Positions 53,051-63,723 of a stretch of DNA of 64,000 nucleotides are shown here, one piece after another. Every line of letters starts with the position of its first letter. Position 1 is the stretch's first letter. The notes beneath the pieces were generated by a model. It ran no database searches, was not told the DNA's origin, and saw nothing but the letters and a program-made list of their open reading frames with translations. Source of the stretch: Himantopus leucocephalus (lineage: Eukaryota > Chordata > Aves > Charadriiformes > Recurvirostridae). A program made the translations under genes and the position numbers. Location: assembly GCA_003993805.1 (NCBI GenBank), contig RSEF01000001.1, forward strand, positions 76,558,306 to 76,622,305, in the 5' to 3' direction.

Positions 53051-54284
53051 TTTGATGTTTTCTCTGGTTCTTGCGAGACCTTGCTCATTGCTCTACTGCT
53101 GTTCTTTGGAGTTGAGAAATGGCTACTGTGAGAGATTTCTAGGTAAACAACTGATTTTCTCGGACTTCAGATTTCATTCAAAATTACACAGTTCTCACTT
53201 GCAAAAGTGATGAGCAGCTCAAACCCAAGAGAATGAAATGAAATCTGCCTGCAAATGTTGAAGTAGCATGCCAGATCTGTGTGTATGAGAGATCACGTCT
53301 CCCTACAGCAACGAACCCTCTCCATGGCATAAGCTTCATATTGCCATCAGACAACATTACTTGTTTAGTTCAGGTTTTAAAGGTACGTGCTTTTGGCCAT
53401 GAAAATCCTGAGATCTCATACTCACTTGAAAGTTTTGGGGAAAACGTTGTAGTGGCACTGATCTGTGAAGGCTTGCGCAGAATCTGGGGGCTTTTTGCTC
53501 CAATATGTCACTGGCATTACTTGATACACTCTTTTATCATGTTTCAGTTGTTAAGATTTCAGGCAAAATTATGCTTTTGAATTCCTGAGAAAAATTTCCT
53601 ATTCTTCTACTTACAGCTAATTCTGTTGAAAATGAATCATGAATAGTATAGCTGGGATAATGCTGAGTAAAGTTATTTAGAGATATTTGTTTTCCATAAC
53701 TTAAAAAGTAACCCTGAAATACTAGATGATCCAGAAGCTTTATTAAAAGCTGGCTATCAGAAACTTAGCATTAATTACAAATTCACATCCAATGTCTGTT
53801 GCATAATAATAATTTTATTTCGTTTCAGTTAGATTTGCAAAAATAAAAAAAAAACAAGTCTAAAACTCAAAATATTCAACTTTCTCTGATTACTTATTTT
53901 GGTCAGATCACTGCACCAGTGTTAATGTATTAAATCTTGCAACTGCTTTTCAGGAAAATGGGAATTTCACCTTTAATTCAGCTTATGTTCCTTTGGGGTT
54001 ATTTATTCTTTCTTTTATTTGAAAACTTTCTTGTCAAAAGTTCCTTCTGTGTCTCCTTGGTATTCCTTGTAGCAATGACAACTTTGATTAGGCTAGAGGA
54101 AGCAGAATGGAGTTAAACAATGTATACTGACAAAGTAGCTTGACAATAAACCATTAATTTTTACTTTACTGATGTATTCTTAGTAACTAGAACTTGCTGG
54201 ATTTTGAAATGAGGTCCTGTAAATTCCTCATACTACATAAATAAAATTAAAAATGAAAAAATTGTGTAGGTTTGGTCTGTGAGG

Positions 54285-54384
54285 NNNNNNNNNNNNNNNN
54301 NNNNNNNNNNNNNNNNNNNNNNNNNNNNNNNNNNNNNNNNNNNNNNNNNNNNNNNNNNNNNNNNNNNNNNNNNNNNNNNNNNNN
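54285..54384. other. Assembly gap (100 N)
   Basis: Exactly 100 N between GTCTGTGAGG and GTGTTTACAG. No repeat is recognisable at either edge. Confidence 0.99.
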
Positions 54385-55640
54385 GTGTTTACAGAAACCA
54401 GACTGAACTGCCCTCACACAAGCCATCATTATCACCTCCTAGTAACCTTGCAAAGGCACAGGACGACAAGCTGCTGCTCTGTATTTTCATAACCCTGCAG
54501 TAATTAGTGCCTGGCATCTGTAATGGAAATAAAGTGCATAACATCAGAGTTTCTAAGATGACACTGTTTTCATTATATGTTTAATTTTTTCAAAGAACAT
54601 AAAGGCAGATACATCAAAATGCCAAGGAGTATTTTTTAATTAAAGCCCCTATCTTTTTTCTTTTATTCTCAAGATATGCAAATGGTTGAGCCATTAAAGA
54701 GGAATATAAAAGGAACCCCATACACTGTTTATACACGGCCTTTATGACTGCAGCTACTTATTTTGCAGGAAATTTTGTTTTGACCGGAGCAAGTTACAGT
54801 GCAGCTTGACATAACTCAAGGCTGCTCTGCAGTGCTACAGAGGCAGACAGTGACTGGAAAGATGCCTTACCTAGTTTTGGGAGGTTTCACCTGACAGCAT
54901 AGATCCTGCACGCAGATTTCATGCAGTGATCTGCCAGAGGTGGCATTCCTATACCCCCACTGCTGTTCAGCTGCTTATGGTCATGCTTTGGGTTACTTGG
55001 TTGGCCCAGGTGTGGAGGGAAACAGGACAGTGGACTACAGCAGGTTTCCCTCTTCTGTGAGGAAGCTTCCTCTGCTATAGCTTAATATCCACACAACGTG
55101 TGATTGTATACCGTTCATATAATGTAGCTTACACACGGTACATATAATGTACCTTCTCTTCAGAACAACAGTGCATTGTATTTATCCGTGGAATCTGGGC
55201 ACAGCTGTCGGCAGGTGAAAAGCAGCCTCTGTCCAAATCACTGGCATAGATCTCCCGAACCTTTTAGCCCAGGATTTTACCTGAGAAGCATGGGATCGAG
55301 ATCCTTGTTATCTAGTCAGCAGGACAGAGTTTGGGTGGAGGGTTTCCCCGAGGTCATTTAATGACCTTGGAACTGGAGCTTTTCTGATCAGCCTTGAAAC
55401 TGTTAGCAAGAGCATCTGGTTCTGTGCTTCTGCAGATGCTGTCCAACCTCTTGATTCCAGGCCCAGCAGCCAAATAAGTTCAAATAAATTGGTCCAAATG
55501 CTGAAGTGCTTATTCAGGCAAAATTCACTGTTTGTTTTCGTTAGCTAAAGATTAAATAAAAAGTGAATTGGGACTTCTGAAACTGGCCCCTTAAAAGCTG
55601 GAAGACACCACTTTGGAGACAACTATCAGAAGATCAATAC
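54385..55640. other. Non-coding sequence downstream of RERG
   Basis: No gene was recognised. A 15-base near-repeat, CATATAATGTAGCTT at 55116-55130 and CATATAATGTACCTT at 55141-55155, is the only local structure noted. Confidence 0.6.
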
Positions 55641-58600
55641 ATAAGAGTTCAGTACAGAGAGCGCTAATTTTTTATTTTTATTTTTGTTTTTTTCTTATAT
55701 ATTATCTACAAGCACAAGCTTTCATATTTTTAATGTAAAAATGCATACAGATCATTATATATATAAAAAACAACTAGCCTTGTAACAAACTGCCAGATGC
55801 AACTATCCCCAGGTTTGGGGACAACTTGTCTGGATCCAGGTGCAAACCCAATGGCCGATCCTCACTTCCATCCGTGGTTGCACCGAACCCCCAGATATGA
55901 AGATTCTCAAAGTTCTAGGGAAGTCTTGGTTCCTGATCCAGGTCTTGCAGCATGGGCTTGACTAACTCTTCATCAATTGAAGATAAATATTTAAAAACTT
56001 CATAAATGACAATCAACTTGTTGTAGGTAACAAGTATCCATTTCACCTTTCCTCCCCCTTTTTGTCTCCCGTCCTTCCCATCCCCTCTCTGCAAAAGTGG
56101 TAATGGGCATAGGAGAGGAATTTAATGTTAGTGTCATACATGTACATTTAAATAGCAGCAGTAGAAACAGAATTTAAAGTGTTGATGTCTGCTGCGGAAA
56201 GGCTACTGAATGTGGGTTCATGTTGCATTTGGCCTTTTCAATGCTTGGGCACTTTTTTGGCTCAATTTGTACATTGTAGAAATATGACACATTTATAGTG
56301 TAGCCAATAATATGTTGCAACATTGTGAGCAACAGTAAATCAGATTGCATTTAATACTATGTAATATGTATCAACTGATTATAATATACCATAACTGGCT
56401 TGACAAGCAGCCCATTACACCAAGGAAAAAAAAAAAGAGCAATTAAGTAAAGAAATTTGTCTTTGTGTGGGAGGAAAGGTCACAAAATAGCAGCCTCCTT
56501 TTTGACTGAGTGTTTATCATGTTCGGCAGTTTCCAAATTCAGTCTTTGCAAAGGAATGTTACTATTTTTATTAGAGGTTCTTTATGTAACAAGTCATGTT
56601 TGCAGTGGAACATTTTCTTTCACCAGGATTTTATAACTTCTCCATACAGACATTATAAAAGAAGATCTAATTTGCTGGGGTTCTTTTGGAAAGTATTAGG
56701 GCCATAACTTAGCTTCTCCTTCCTTTCAACTCTCCTAATATGGATATGGTTAATTTATTTTCTCTTGTAATTCATATATTACCTTTTTATATTTTAAATG
56801 CAGCTTTACTCTGAAACCCAAGAAAGGTTTTCAGAGAAAAGAACTGTTGAAGTTGTCTTAGAGAGGGATAAATCAATTGCTTAGAATACCGACATAATCA
56901 CTTTCCTCATCAGCTATGTTGCCATGGGATTGCAGGTAAGGATTTTGTTTGCTTCAGATTCCTGCAATAGCACTGATTTGGAAGATAAAAGAATGACAGA
57001 ATAACAGAAAAACAGAATGCTGTAACGTGCACGTTTGCAAGTTCAGACCTTCAGCTAATGACCACCGGTGCATGAACAGGCCCTACCTCTTTCTTTTACG
57101 CTCATATTGGTTCTGCTTTACTAATAGGACTAAAAGTGGCAAAACTTCTCTTTTTATTTTAAACAAAAGTTAGAGATATGACCAATAGTTTGGGATCAGG
57201 TGACGGAGATAGTGACATCACCTGTTGCAAGAACCTCCTGCCCAGAAGCACAGGGTGAAGTTTCCATTGCAGCGTGCATAGCTGCTGTATGGCAACATAC
57301 CTGAATAGGAGGACCAAAACATAGCTATTTATTCCAGCAGAGTGGCATGAATTCTCACTCTCTAGAATGGGGGAAACAGAGAAAATAAACACCAGTACAA
57401 ATAAAATGAAATAACCTGAATGTGACGTTCTTTGACACTGGTTGGGTAAAAGATATGGGTGAATATGTTTAAAAAACATTTACTTTGGTAAAGTATCTTT
57501 AAGCAAATCCTTTTGAAAAGTCCCGACTTGGGACTTTTCTCTGTCCACAGGGATGTAGAGGCTTGATTCTCTAGCCAGTTCCACCTCTTATATGGCTACC
57601 TATAACCATATAAAGTGCTATCCAACCAGATATCCTCACTCTCCTACATCTGTGGCAATTTGCATTTGATAGTCTTTTGGTTTTACTTCCTCACAGAGGC
57701 AAATATGAAGTACAAAGCAGTGGAGAATAAAGTTGTAAGTAGTTACTATAAGAGGGCTGTTTCTCAGAGGAGAATACTGCTAATATTCCCATTTGTCATC
57801 CCAACCTTGGGCTGTGGTTCTACATGATGCCACTCTGAGCTGCACATCACGCTGCCTAAAGGGATGCAACACAAGGGTGGGAGATGAGCACAATCTGAAT
57901 GAAAGTCTTTCAGTCTTGGTTCTTGTATCTCTTAGCATACAGTTAACAAGCCAAGCAACAAGGCAAAACTTGCCAGCTGGCTTAAATGAGATGCATGAGG
58001 GAGGAGAAGGGAGGAGAAAAAACTGGACACCTTCCATTCCAGGCACCAAAATCTGATAAAATGCAGATAGAGTCACAAACAAACTGTGCTGGTTTAAACC
58101 ACAGAATGCTTCAAGCAACATCTGGAAGTTTAAACAGCTGGAAATTATGGCCTTGTGACATGGCAGAGGCCATTCACATCTGACTTGCATTTGGGCATAG
58201 ACTTTAAATACTTGCCTTCTCATGGATTCTGTTCTTCGGTGTAAGATAGAATAAGAGGAACTACTTGAATTGCAGTAAGACCAAAACAAAAATGTAAACA
58301 AAAGCTAAAAACTACCCATAACTAAATCAATAGTAATATGGTTATTTTTTTAGTTTGATTTCCCAACACGTACACTCCCATTTCCCCAGGTACAGTACTG
58401 CGCTTTGAGGGGGAAATGCTGAAATGCCACTGGACTAGCTGATTATTTCTTGATGAATTCTGCAGTTTCAGAGGATCTGGAAAAGCAGCCGAGCTTCAGC
58501 TCTGTTGAAATGTGTGTCTTGCTGGCTAAACACTCCATGAAATAGACCTTTCCTGTATTTTTTGCATACCTTGCTAAGAATATCAGCACTCATATATTTG

Positions 58601-59159
58601 ACAAAAATAACAACAAGGAAGGACAGTTTGGAGTAAAAGCACACAATGCGCCAATTTAGAGCTGGTGAAAGGTATCAGATGAACTTTCTGGTACAACACA
58701 GCAGCCTCTACGTGTATTCAGTCCTTGAGAACACTGTTTGCGATGGTTGTTGAAGGACCGAGGGCTGAATCTTACTCTCCAATGGCTACTGAGCAGCTGG
58801 CTGGCTGAGAAATGATGTTTAGGCACTACTGACTTGCAGAGGATTGGAGCCAGCCTTGTAGAAGCAGAAGATGCTCTGTCAGTACCAATCCCCACAATCA
58901 TCTAGTCCTTTGGAGTTCACTTTTTTTTTTTCTCACACCCCCCTCCCCCCATGTTAGCCAGAAGCAGTGTGGCTAAATACATTTTGAAACAGGAAAAAAG
59001 TCTGATGCCGTGTTACTCAAAAAAGTGGTGTGGTTTGTCTTTTCTATTTTTTTAAATTGCAAAGCTTTGACCATTTTTGATTAAATGTGCTCTGCCTGCC
59101 TCGTCCCTACTTCAAGCTAATATGCTCTAAAATGCTTCTCTGGCTTAGTACAGCTCTTT
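55641..59159 (-). other. RERG: Probable RERG 3' untranslated region and downstream sequence
   Basis: The 3.5 kb directly below the RERG stop has no convincing coding exon. I see no AATAAA on the minus strand for the first ~1.8 kb. The sequence from about 55670 to 56500 reads like a 3' UTR on the minus strand: AT-rich, with ATTTA and TATATA stretches, ending in two overlapping AATAAA signals. The extent is inferred. The true end could be earlier, since single AATAAA hexamers occur near 57329, 57147 and 56753. A perfect 10-base-pair hairpin lies at 57515-57539. Confidence 0.4.
55671..55682 (-). terminator. Candidate RERG polyadenylation signals (two AATAAA)
   Basis: On the minus strand the sequence reads AATAAAAATAAA, giving AATAAA at 55682-55677 and again at 55676-55671. 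They follow a long AT-rich stretch that resembles a 3' UTR end. Cleavage would be expected 10-30 bases further, at about 55640-55660. The assignment to RERG is inferred from strand and position only. Confidence 0.35.
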
Positions 59160-59567
59160 TTAGCTGCTGATTTTGGTAAGCATCTTATTAATTGCCTGCT
59201 TGACGTGGGTGGTGGAGCTTCGTCTCCGAGTCTTGCCCTGGACCATCTTTCGACGCCGTACCTCACGACAGAGCTCATAGAAGGCCTCCATAATGTTGCC
59301 CTCTCCTGTGCAAGCAGAGCACTCATAAAAAGCACATGCTAGTTCTGTGGCCAGCTTTTCACCTTCCTCTGTGCTGACCTGTCTGGAGTGATCCAAGTCT
59401 GCTTTGTTCCCCACCAGGATCAGGGTGACATTTTTGGGCTTTTTAACTTCATCCAACAAGTTCTTAAGTGGCAGCACTTCCTCAAAGCTGCCTCTGTCCG
59501 TGATGTCGTAAACCAGCACGAAGCCTTCCCCCCATCGCACGTGTCCTTCTTTCTGAATAGCATCCTC
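59160..59567 (-). CDS. RERG: RERG last coding exon (residues 65-199, stop included)
   Basis: This exon encodes the C-terminal two thirds of RERG, a small Ras-superfamily GTPase described in mammals as an estrogen-regulated growth inhibitor. The 135 residues begin EDAIQKEGH, directly after the DTAGQ of the previous exon. They carry the G4 guanine-specificity motif NKAD (about residues 118-121) and the G5 motif ECSA (146-149). The basic tail holds [15 protein letters not shown] and ends LTKISS. There is no C-terminal CAAX box, as expected for RERG, which is not prenylated and is mainly cytosolic. The total of 64 + 135 = 199 residues equals the usual family length. The acceptor reads TTTTCAAAACAG|GAG on the minus strand and the stop is TAA at 59160-59162. 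The frame is intact and agrees closely with the mammalian protein as I remember it. Confidence 0.97.
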   Translation of the reverse strand, partial: EDAIQKEGHVRWGEGFVLVYDITDRGSFEEVLPLKNLLDEVKKPKNVTLILVGNKADLDHSRQVSTEEGEKLATELACAFYECSACTGEGNIMEAFYELCREVRRRKMVQGKTRRRSSTTHVKQAINKMLTKISS

Positions 59568-60278
59568 CTGTTTTGAAAAGACAGACACCAGACTTAGGAA
59601 TTTGATTTATGAAAAAGACCCCAGGCCTTCAGATAGACATTGGTTCTCCAAAGCCTGCAAAGCCACAACTTGACTTTGTATTTTATGCACTTCACCTTTT
59701 TTATCAGGTGGCATAGGAGATTTACTCTACCAAGGTGCCATGGGTTGGTAGCAGGCAATTGGAAGAGGGTCTCTGTTGAACAATACCCAACACACAAACT
59801 GCATAGGACTGTGCAGTGTGAGCATCTGCCACCTTTTGAAAGGAAGGGGGACCTAGCTATGACAACACTGCTCTTCACTTTGGGAAACACTGACTGAGGC
59901 TGTTGAGCCTTGTCACTTGACTGCAGAAATAGACTGTGACTTTGTGCATAGTAATAATGTGTTGTTGGGTTGGCCCTGAATAAAGGAATGAGAACAAAAT
60001 CATTTTAATCCCAGAGTAAACCCTGACTTTGTTTATTCTTCCAGTATTTGAAAACTCTAAGCAGGGTCCCCTGCAGAAGGGTCTGGATCCAGCACGATGG
60101 GTCTGTCTGCAAGCTGATGGTGGTGGAGGTGGGGGGGGGGACTCTGCTCAGAAGCAAATCTCTGTTCCCAGAAGCAGAGCACACCTGCCACCCACTGCAC
60201 TGCTGCCACCACCGCACTCCCCTTCTCTGCTGTCTATCTGAGCCAAGGTATTGGATAATAGTACATGTACCCACGCAC
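59568..60278 (-). other. RERG: RERG last intron (711 bases)
   Basis: This intron has GT-AG ends, with GTGCGTGG at the donor and TTTTCAAAACAG at the acceptor. A plausible branch-point stretch (TTCCTAAGT on the minus strand, near 59593) lies about 28 bases before the acceptor. It contains a run of ten G (plus strand) at 60131-60140. I see no other coding signal in it. Confidence 0.9.
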
Positions 60279-60352
60279 CTGACCAGCTGTATCTAGTATC
60301 TCCATGGAAACCACTTCATCATCAATGGTAGCTTGGTGACGATATGTAGACT
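60279..60352 (-). CDS. RERG: RERG internal coding exon (residues 41-64, switch I end to DTAGQ)
   Basis: This 74-base exon has too few codons to stand out as an open frame. It was found because it supplies the residues just before the last exon. It translates as [14 protein letters not shown], then [15 protein letters not shown] is the G3 motif, and its glutamine (residue 64) corresponds to Ras Gln61, which positions water for GTP hydrolysis. The first two bases (AG) complete a split Glu codon, so the 5' junction is phase 1. The acceptor is TTATTTTAG|AGTCT and the donor is CAG|GTGCGT at 60278-60273. The exon joins the 59160-59567 exon at a codon boundary and gives DTAGQ-EDAIQ without a break. 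Confidence 0.95.
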
Positions 60353-62024
60353 CTAAAATAAGAACACATTTTGTGAAACGTATTAAAAGAAAGTAATTTT
60401 TTTTTTTTTTTGCATCTTCCTTACAGCTACCACAGCACAAGACCTGAGATGTGACATAGAGCTTCCCTAAATTTTATTTGTTGGAGCTTTTCCAGCCATT
60501 CTGGAGCACGCTCAAGTCCTCCTTTCTACAGTAGTGACTATTTTACCTCTCCCCATATGGCACAACTCTTTCTTTCCCATGTCTTATACCTACAAAGGGC
60601 TGTGCCTGTGGACGCTGCACTCTGCACCCGACAAAAGCACAGAGTTTCCGCCAGCGAAGAGCTCTGCAAGGCTGCAGCCCATTTCTCAGGTTTGTTCATA
60701 GGGAAGGCTGCCGCCTATGAAAGACAAATACCGCTACTCTCAAAGTATCCAGCTCAAAAGCCTGTCACTGCGTAGCTTGAAGTCCGACAAGATCAAAACC
60801 AGTATGGTTACAGATCAAGGAACCTAACCACTAAGCTCAGGCCTTATACCGTGATAAAATTACAGAACAGTTAGCTATTTTAGGAATGTCTCTTGGAGAC
60901 ATGCTGAAATCATCACATTCCGCTCTTCTAGCAAGGGCTCAAGCAGTGATTTCCCTGTGTATGATTTATAACGATAACCACTGGGCATTAAGCGTTCACA
61001 CTATGGACAGGAAAAAAAGAATCTATATACTGTGTCCCAGGTTCTGGAACCAGGCAAGTAATCAGAAAGCTAATGACAAAAGGGCTTGTTTTATCTTAAT
61101 GAGCTGATAAGTTAAATTTGATAGCATTTGACCTAAAACTTGGAAAATTATCTGTGCTAACATTCAGATTTATTACTGTTGCTAGCTCACAGATGTCCTA
61201 TATCAAAAAGCAAATGTGTATGCTTTAAAACTGTGGCCAGTGACTATGAATGCTTTGCATTGTCAGAGATGGAACTCTTTTATTTGGTGCAAATCTCCTC
61301 AATAGCAATGAAAGATCTTTAAGGAAACACATTTCTTGAATTTGAACTTCTGACAGGGCTCATGTTTGGTGAATGCCTTTTTTCATTACATAATTAAGAA
61401 TGTCAGCTCTACGTACTGATGAATGTTTCAATGCTGTCAGTGCTGCAAACACGCTCTTCCCAAACCAAAATTGTCACTTCCCTCCTGTGCCACCTTAATT
61501 GCTTTAAATAGCACAGCTGCCTCTAATAGGGACAAATGGTCAATTTAATTAGGCAGATGGCAAGCAATCTTGCTGTAGGGATTCAGGCAATGAAGACTAG
61601 GTTTTTTAAAGGCTGTAAATACCCCTTCTGTTTAGTATTGCAAGTCTGTTGAAGGAGTTAGAGTTCCACCTTTGTGATCCTGAGGCTATACCTACACAGC
61701 AGAGTAAGATATATCGAAGTCTCTCAGTGGTATGTCTTATCTGTCCCTTCTGTACACCCTCCTAGCTGCAGCAGTTCCCCCAGGGGAAAGCAGAAAAGGC
61801 AGGAGCTCTAGTTTGGTGTGGAAGGTCCAGTGACGTACCTTCAACAAGCTATTTCAGCAGCTAAAATGTTCAGCGCTAGGCTGGGACTCCCTGTGCAGCA
61901 TTCCATGTCCAAGGTCATTTAGGAACTTACGCTTGGTTTCTCTGGGGGAAGAGTGCTGTGAAGGAGGTGACTCTCTGAATGAGTAATTTGATATTAGCTC
62001 CTTACTTGTTTAGGCCTTGCAATG

Positions 62025-62276
62025 TTTAAATGCCTTCAACCATCTGGCCCTGCTTGACAAGTAGCTGTTGAGAAGTGGTCCACCCAACTTGAGAAAGTGC
62101 TCATCCAACCATGTTTGCAGCATATCTGTGAAATGTNTTTAAATGCCTTCAACCATCTGGCCCTGCTTGACAAGTAGCTGTCGAGAAGTGGTCCACCCAA
62201 CTTGAGAAAGTGTTCATCCAACCATGTTTGCAGCGTATCTGTGAAATGGNATGTTTGCAGCATATCTGTGAAATGT
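62025..62276. repeat. Tandem near-identical copies separated by lone N bases (suspected assembly artefact)
   Basis: Copy 1 (62025-62136) and copy 2 (62138-62249) are each 112 bases and differ at about four positions. They are separated by N at 62137. After N at 62250, a third partial copy (62251-62276) repeats the last 26 bases of copy 1 exactly and agrees with copy 1, not copy 2, at the variable site GCAGCATAT. That pattern fits an alternative allele placed between two ends of one contig. Confidence 0.9.
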
Positions 62277-63723
62277 CCTTCTTAGGAGGCAGAGTGTGGT
62301 GTGGTAGGCCATACGGCTCTTCCCTGTGAAATGGGCAAATAAATCTCAAGGACTAGACCTGTGCTTGCTACGGAAAAGCAGCATGATTCTTAAATGATAC
62401 TTGAGTTCTCAAAATAGGACTCTGGTTGCACTTTATGTTGCAAGTTTAACTCACTTTGGCTGCTCGCGTTGGGATGGAATTTGATCCTGGGCAAACAGCA
62501 CTAATTTGGGTTAGATTAGTGTAATTTTATCTTAGTAAATATGTGTCTGTTCCTGTGCTTTGGAATGTGTGGTAGCTGGCTGCATTTTAATGAGGAGTGT
62601 AAAACAGCTGGATGTTTAAAGCATTTTTTAGTGTAATCACAGACATGGCTTTTCCTTTAAGGAAACAGAAACATCTGAAGAATCTGGTGGTCTTTATCTT
62701 ATGAATCCTGAAGTTGTGATTTCCAGTTCGTTCACATCTATCCTGTGGTACTTCACAAATGCATTGCCTTGTTTTGGGATTTATTAATATCTTGTTCCCT
62801 GTGGCACTTTTTTTGAGACATGCAGCTAGAGAGAAATTAGATGACTGGAGATACTTGCTGGATCCCTAACTGAAACCATCGACAATGCAGGTGTCTCTCA
62901 GCTAAGCGCTCTTGTCTCCTATTAGAGTTGATGAAGTAAAATAGGTGCTGGATATAGCTTGTCTGTTCTCTCTCCTGGGATAAACCACACATCAAAAGCA
63001 CTTAGAAGTCTAAAATGGCTCAGACGAATCCAGGCTGTAGATGCCTTACGCTTGCATCATCATGGTCAAGTAGAAAGAGCGAAGTGTAACGCTGTACCAG
63101 TGGCTCCCAGCATGACTATAGGCAACTTTCTGAGCTTCAGATTGTCATTTGCACCAGGTGATGCCTATACATTATATCTATAATGGTACAGCTGAAACCT
63201 CATAGGTAGAAAAGAAGGCTCAGAGCTGTGTTTTGCTCTTCATAGACTCACTGTCAAAACAGCCAGCCTCAAAGCAGAGCTGGGGAGCGGCTGGCTGAGC
63301 CATGCTGTGCCTGAGGCTGCTAGCACCGTGGAAATAGTCATGTTTGGCGGTTTGCTCTGCTTCAACATAAGTGAGTAAATCTGACCCGTTCTTGTTGGTT
63401 TGGGGGTGTGCTATGCTTCTATTCATATTCCCAGTAACAAGATCAAAGGTGCTGCTGGCTGTGTGGCTTTGAAAGCTGACGCCAGATTTCAGGGTCCCAC
63501 TTGGTTATAAAGTTGCAACCCCCCAGAACTCTTGCTGTGCAAAGCACTCCTGGTTCTCACAGTCCTATCGTTTGAAAAAAATTTAGTTTATTCCAGAAAC
63601 ATTTAGAGCTATCAAAAGGCCTGAGAAACATGTTGGAAAGTGGTAGCAGTTAGTTTGTTTTTAAGTCTATAATATATTGCCACAATAAGTCATTAATAGG
63701 ACTGGATAAAATTTTCAAGTTAC

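Larger units (their letters stand above)
48851..54284. other. Non-coding sequence
   Basis: No gene was recognised. It holds the possible hAT relic, the poly-T/TTTTG tract and one MIR-like relic. Confidence 0.65.

Noticed and set aside
54247..54503. Frames on both strands running through the N gap
   Set aside because: As above, the length is made up mostly of unknown bases.
57780..58301. 173-codon minus-strand frame
   Set aside because: It lies in the probable RERG 3' UTR, has a low-complexity serine run at its start and no family resemblance. It also overlaps an open frame on the other strand.
59388..59576. Plus-strand frame over the RERG last exon
   Set aside because: It is a shadow of the real minus-strand exon.
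62036..62349. Minus-strand frames with internally repeated protein
   Set aside because: The repetition reflects the suspected assembly duplication, not a repeat protein.
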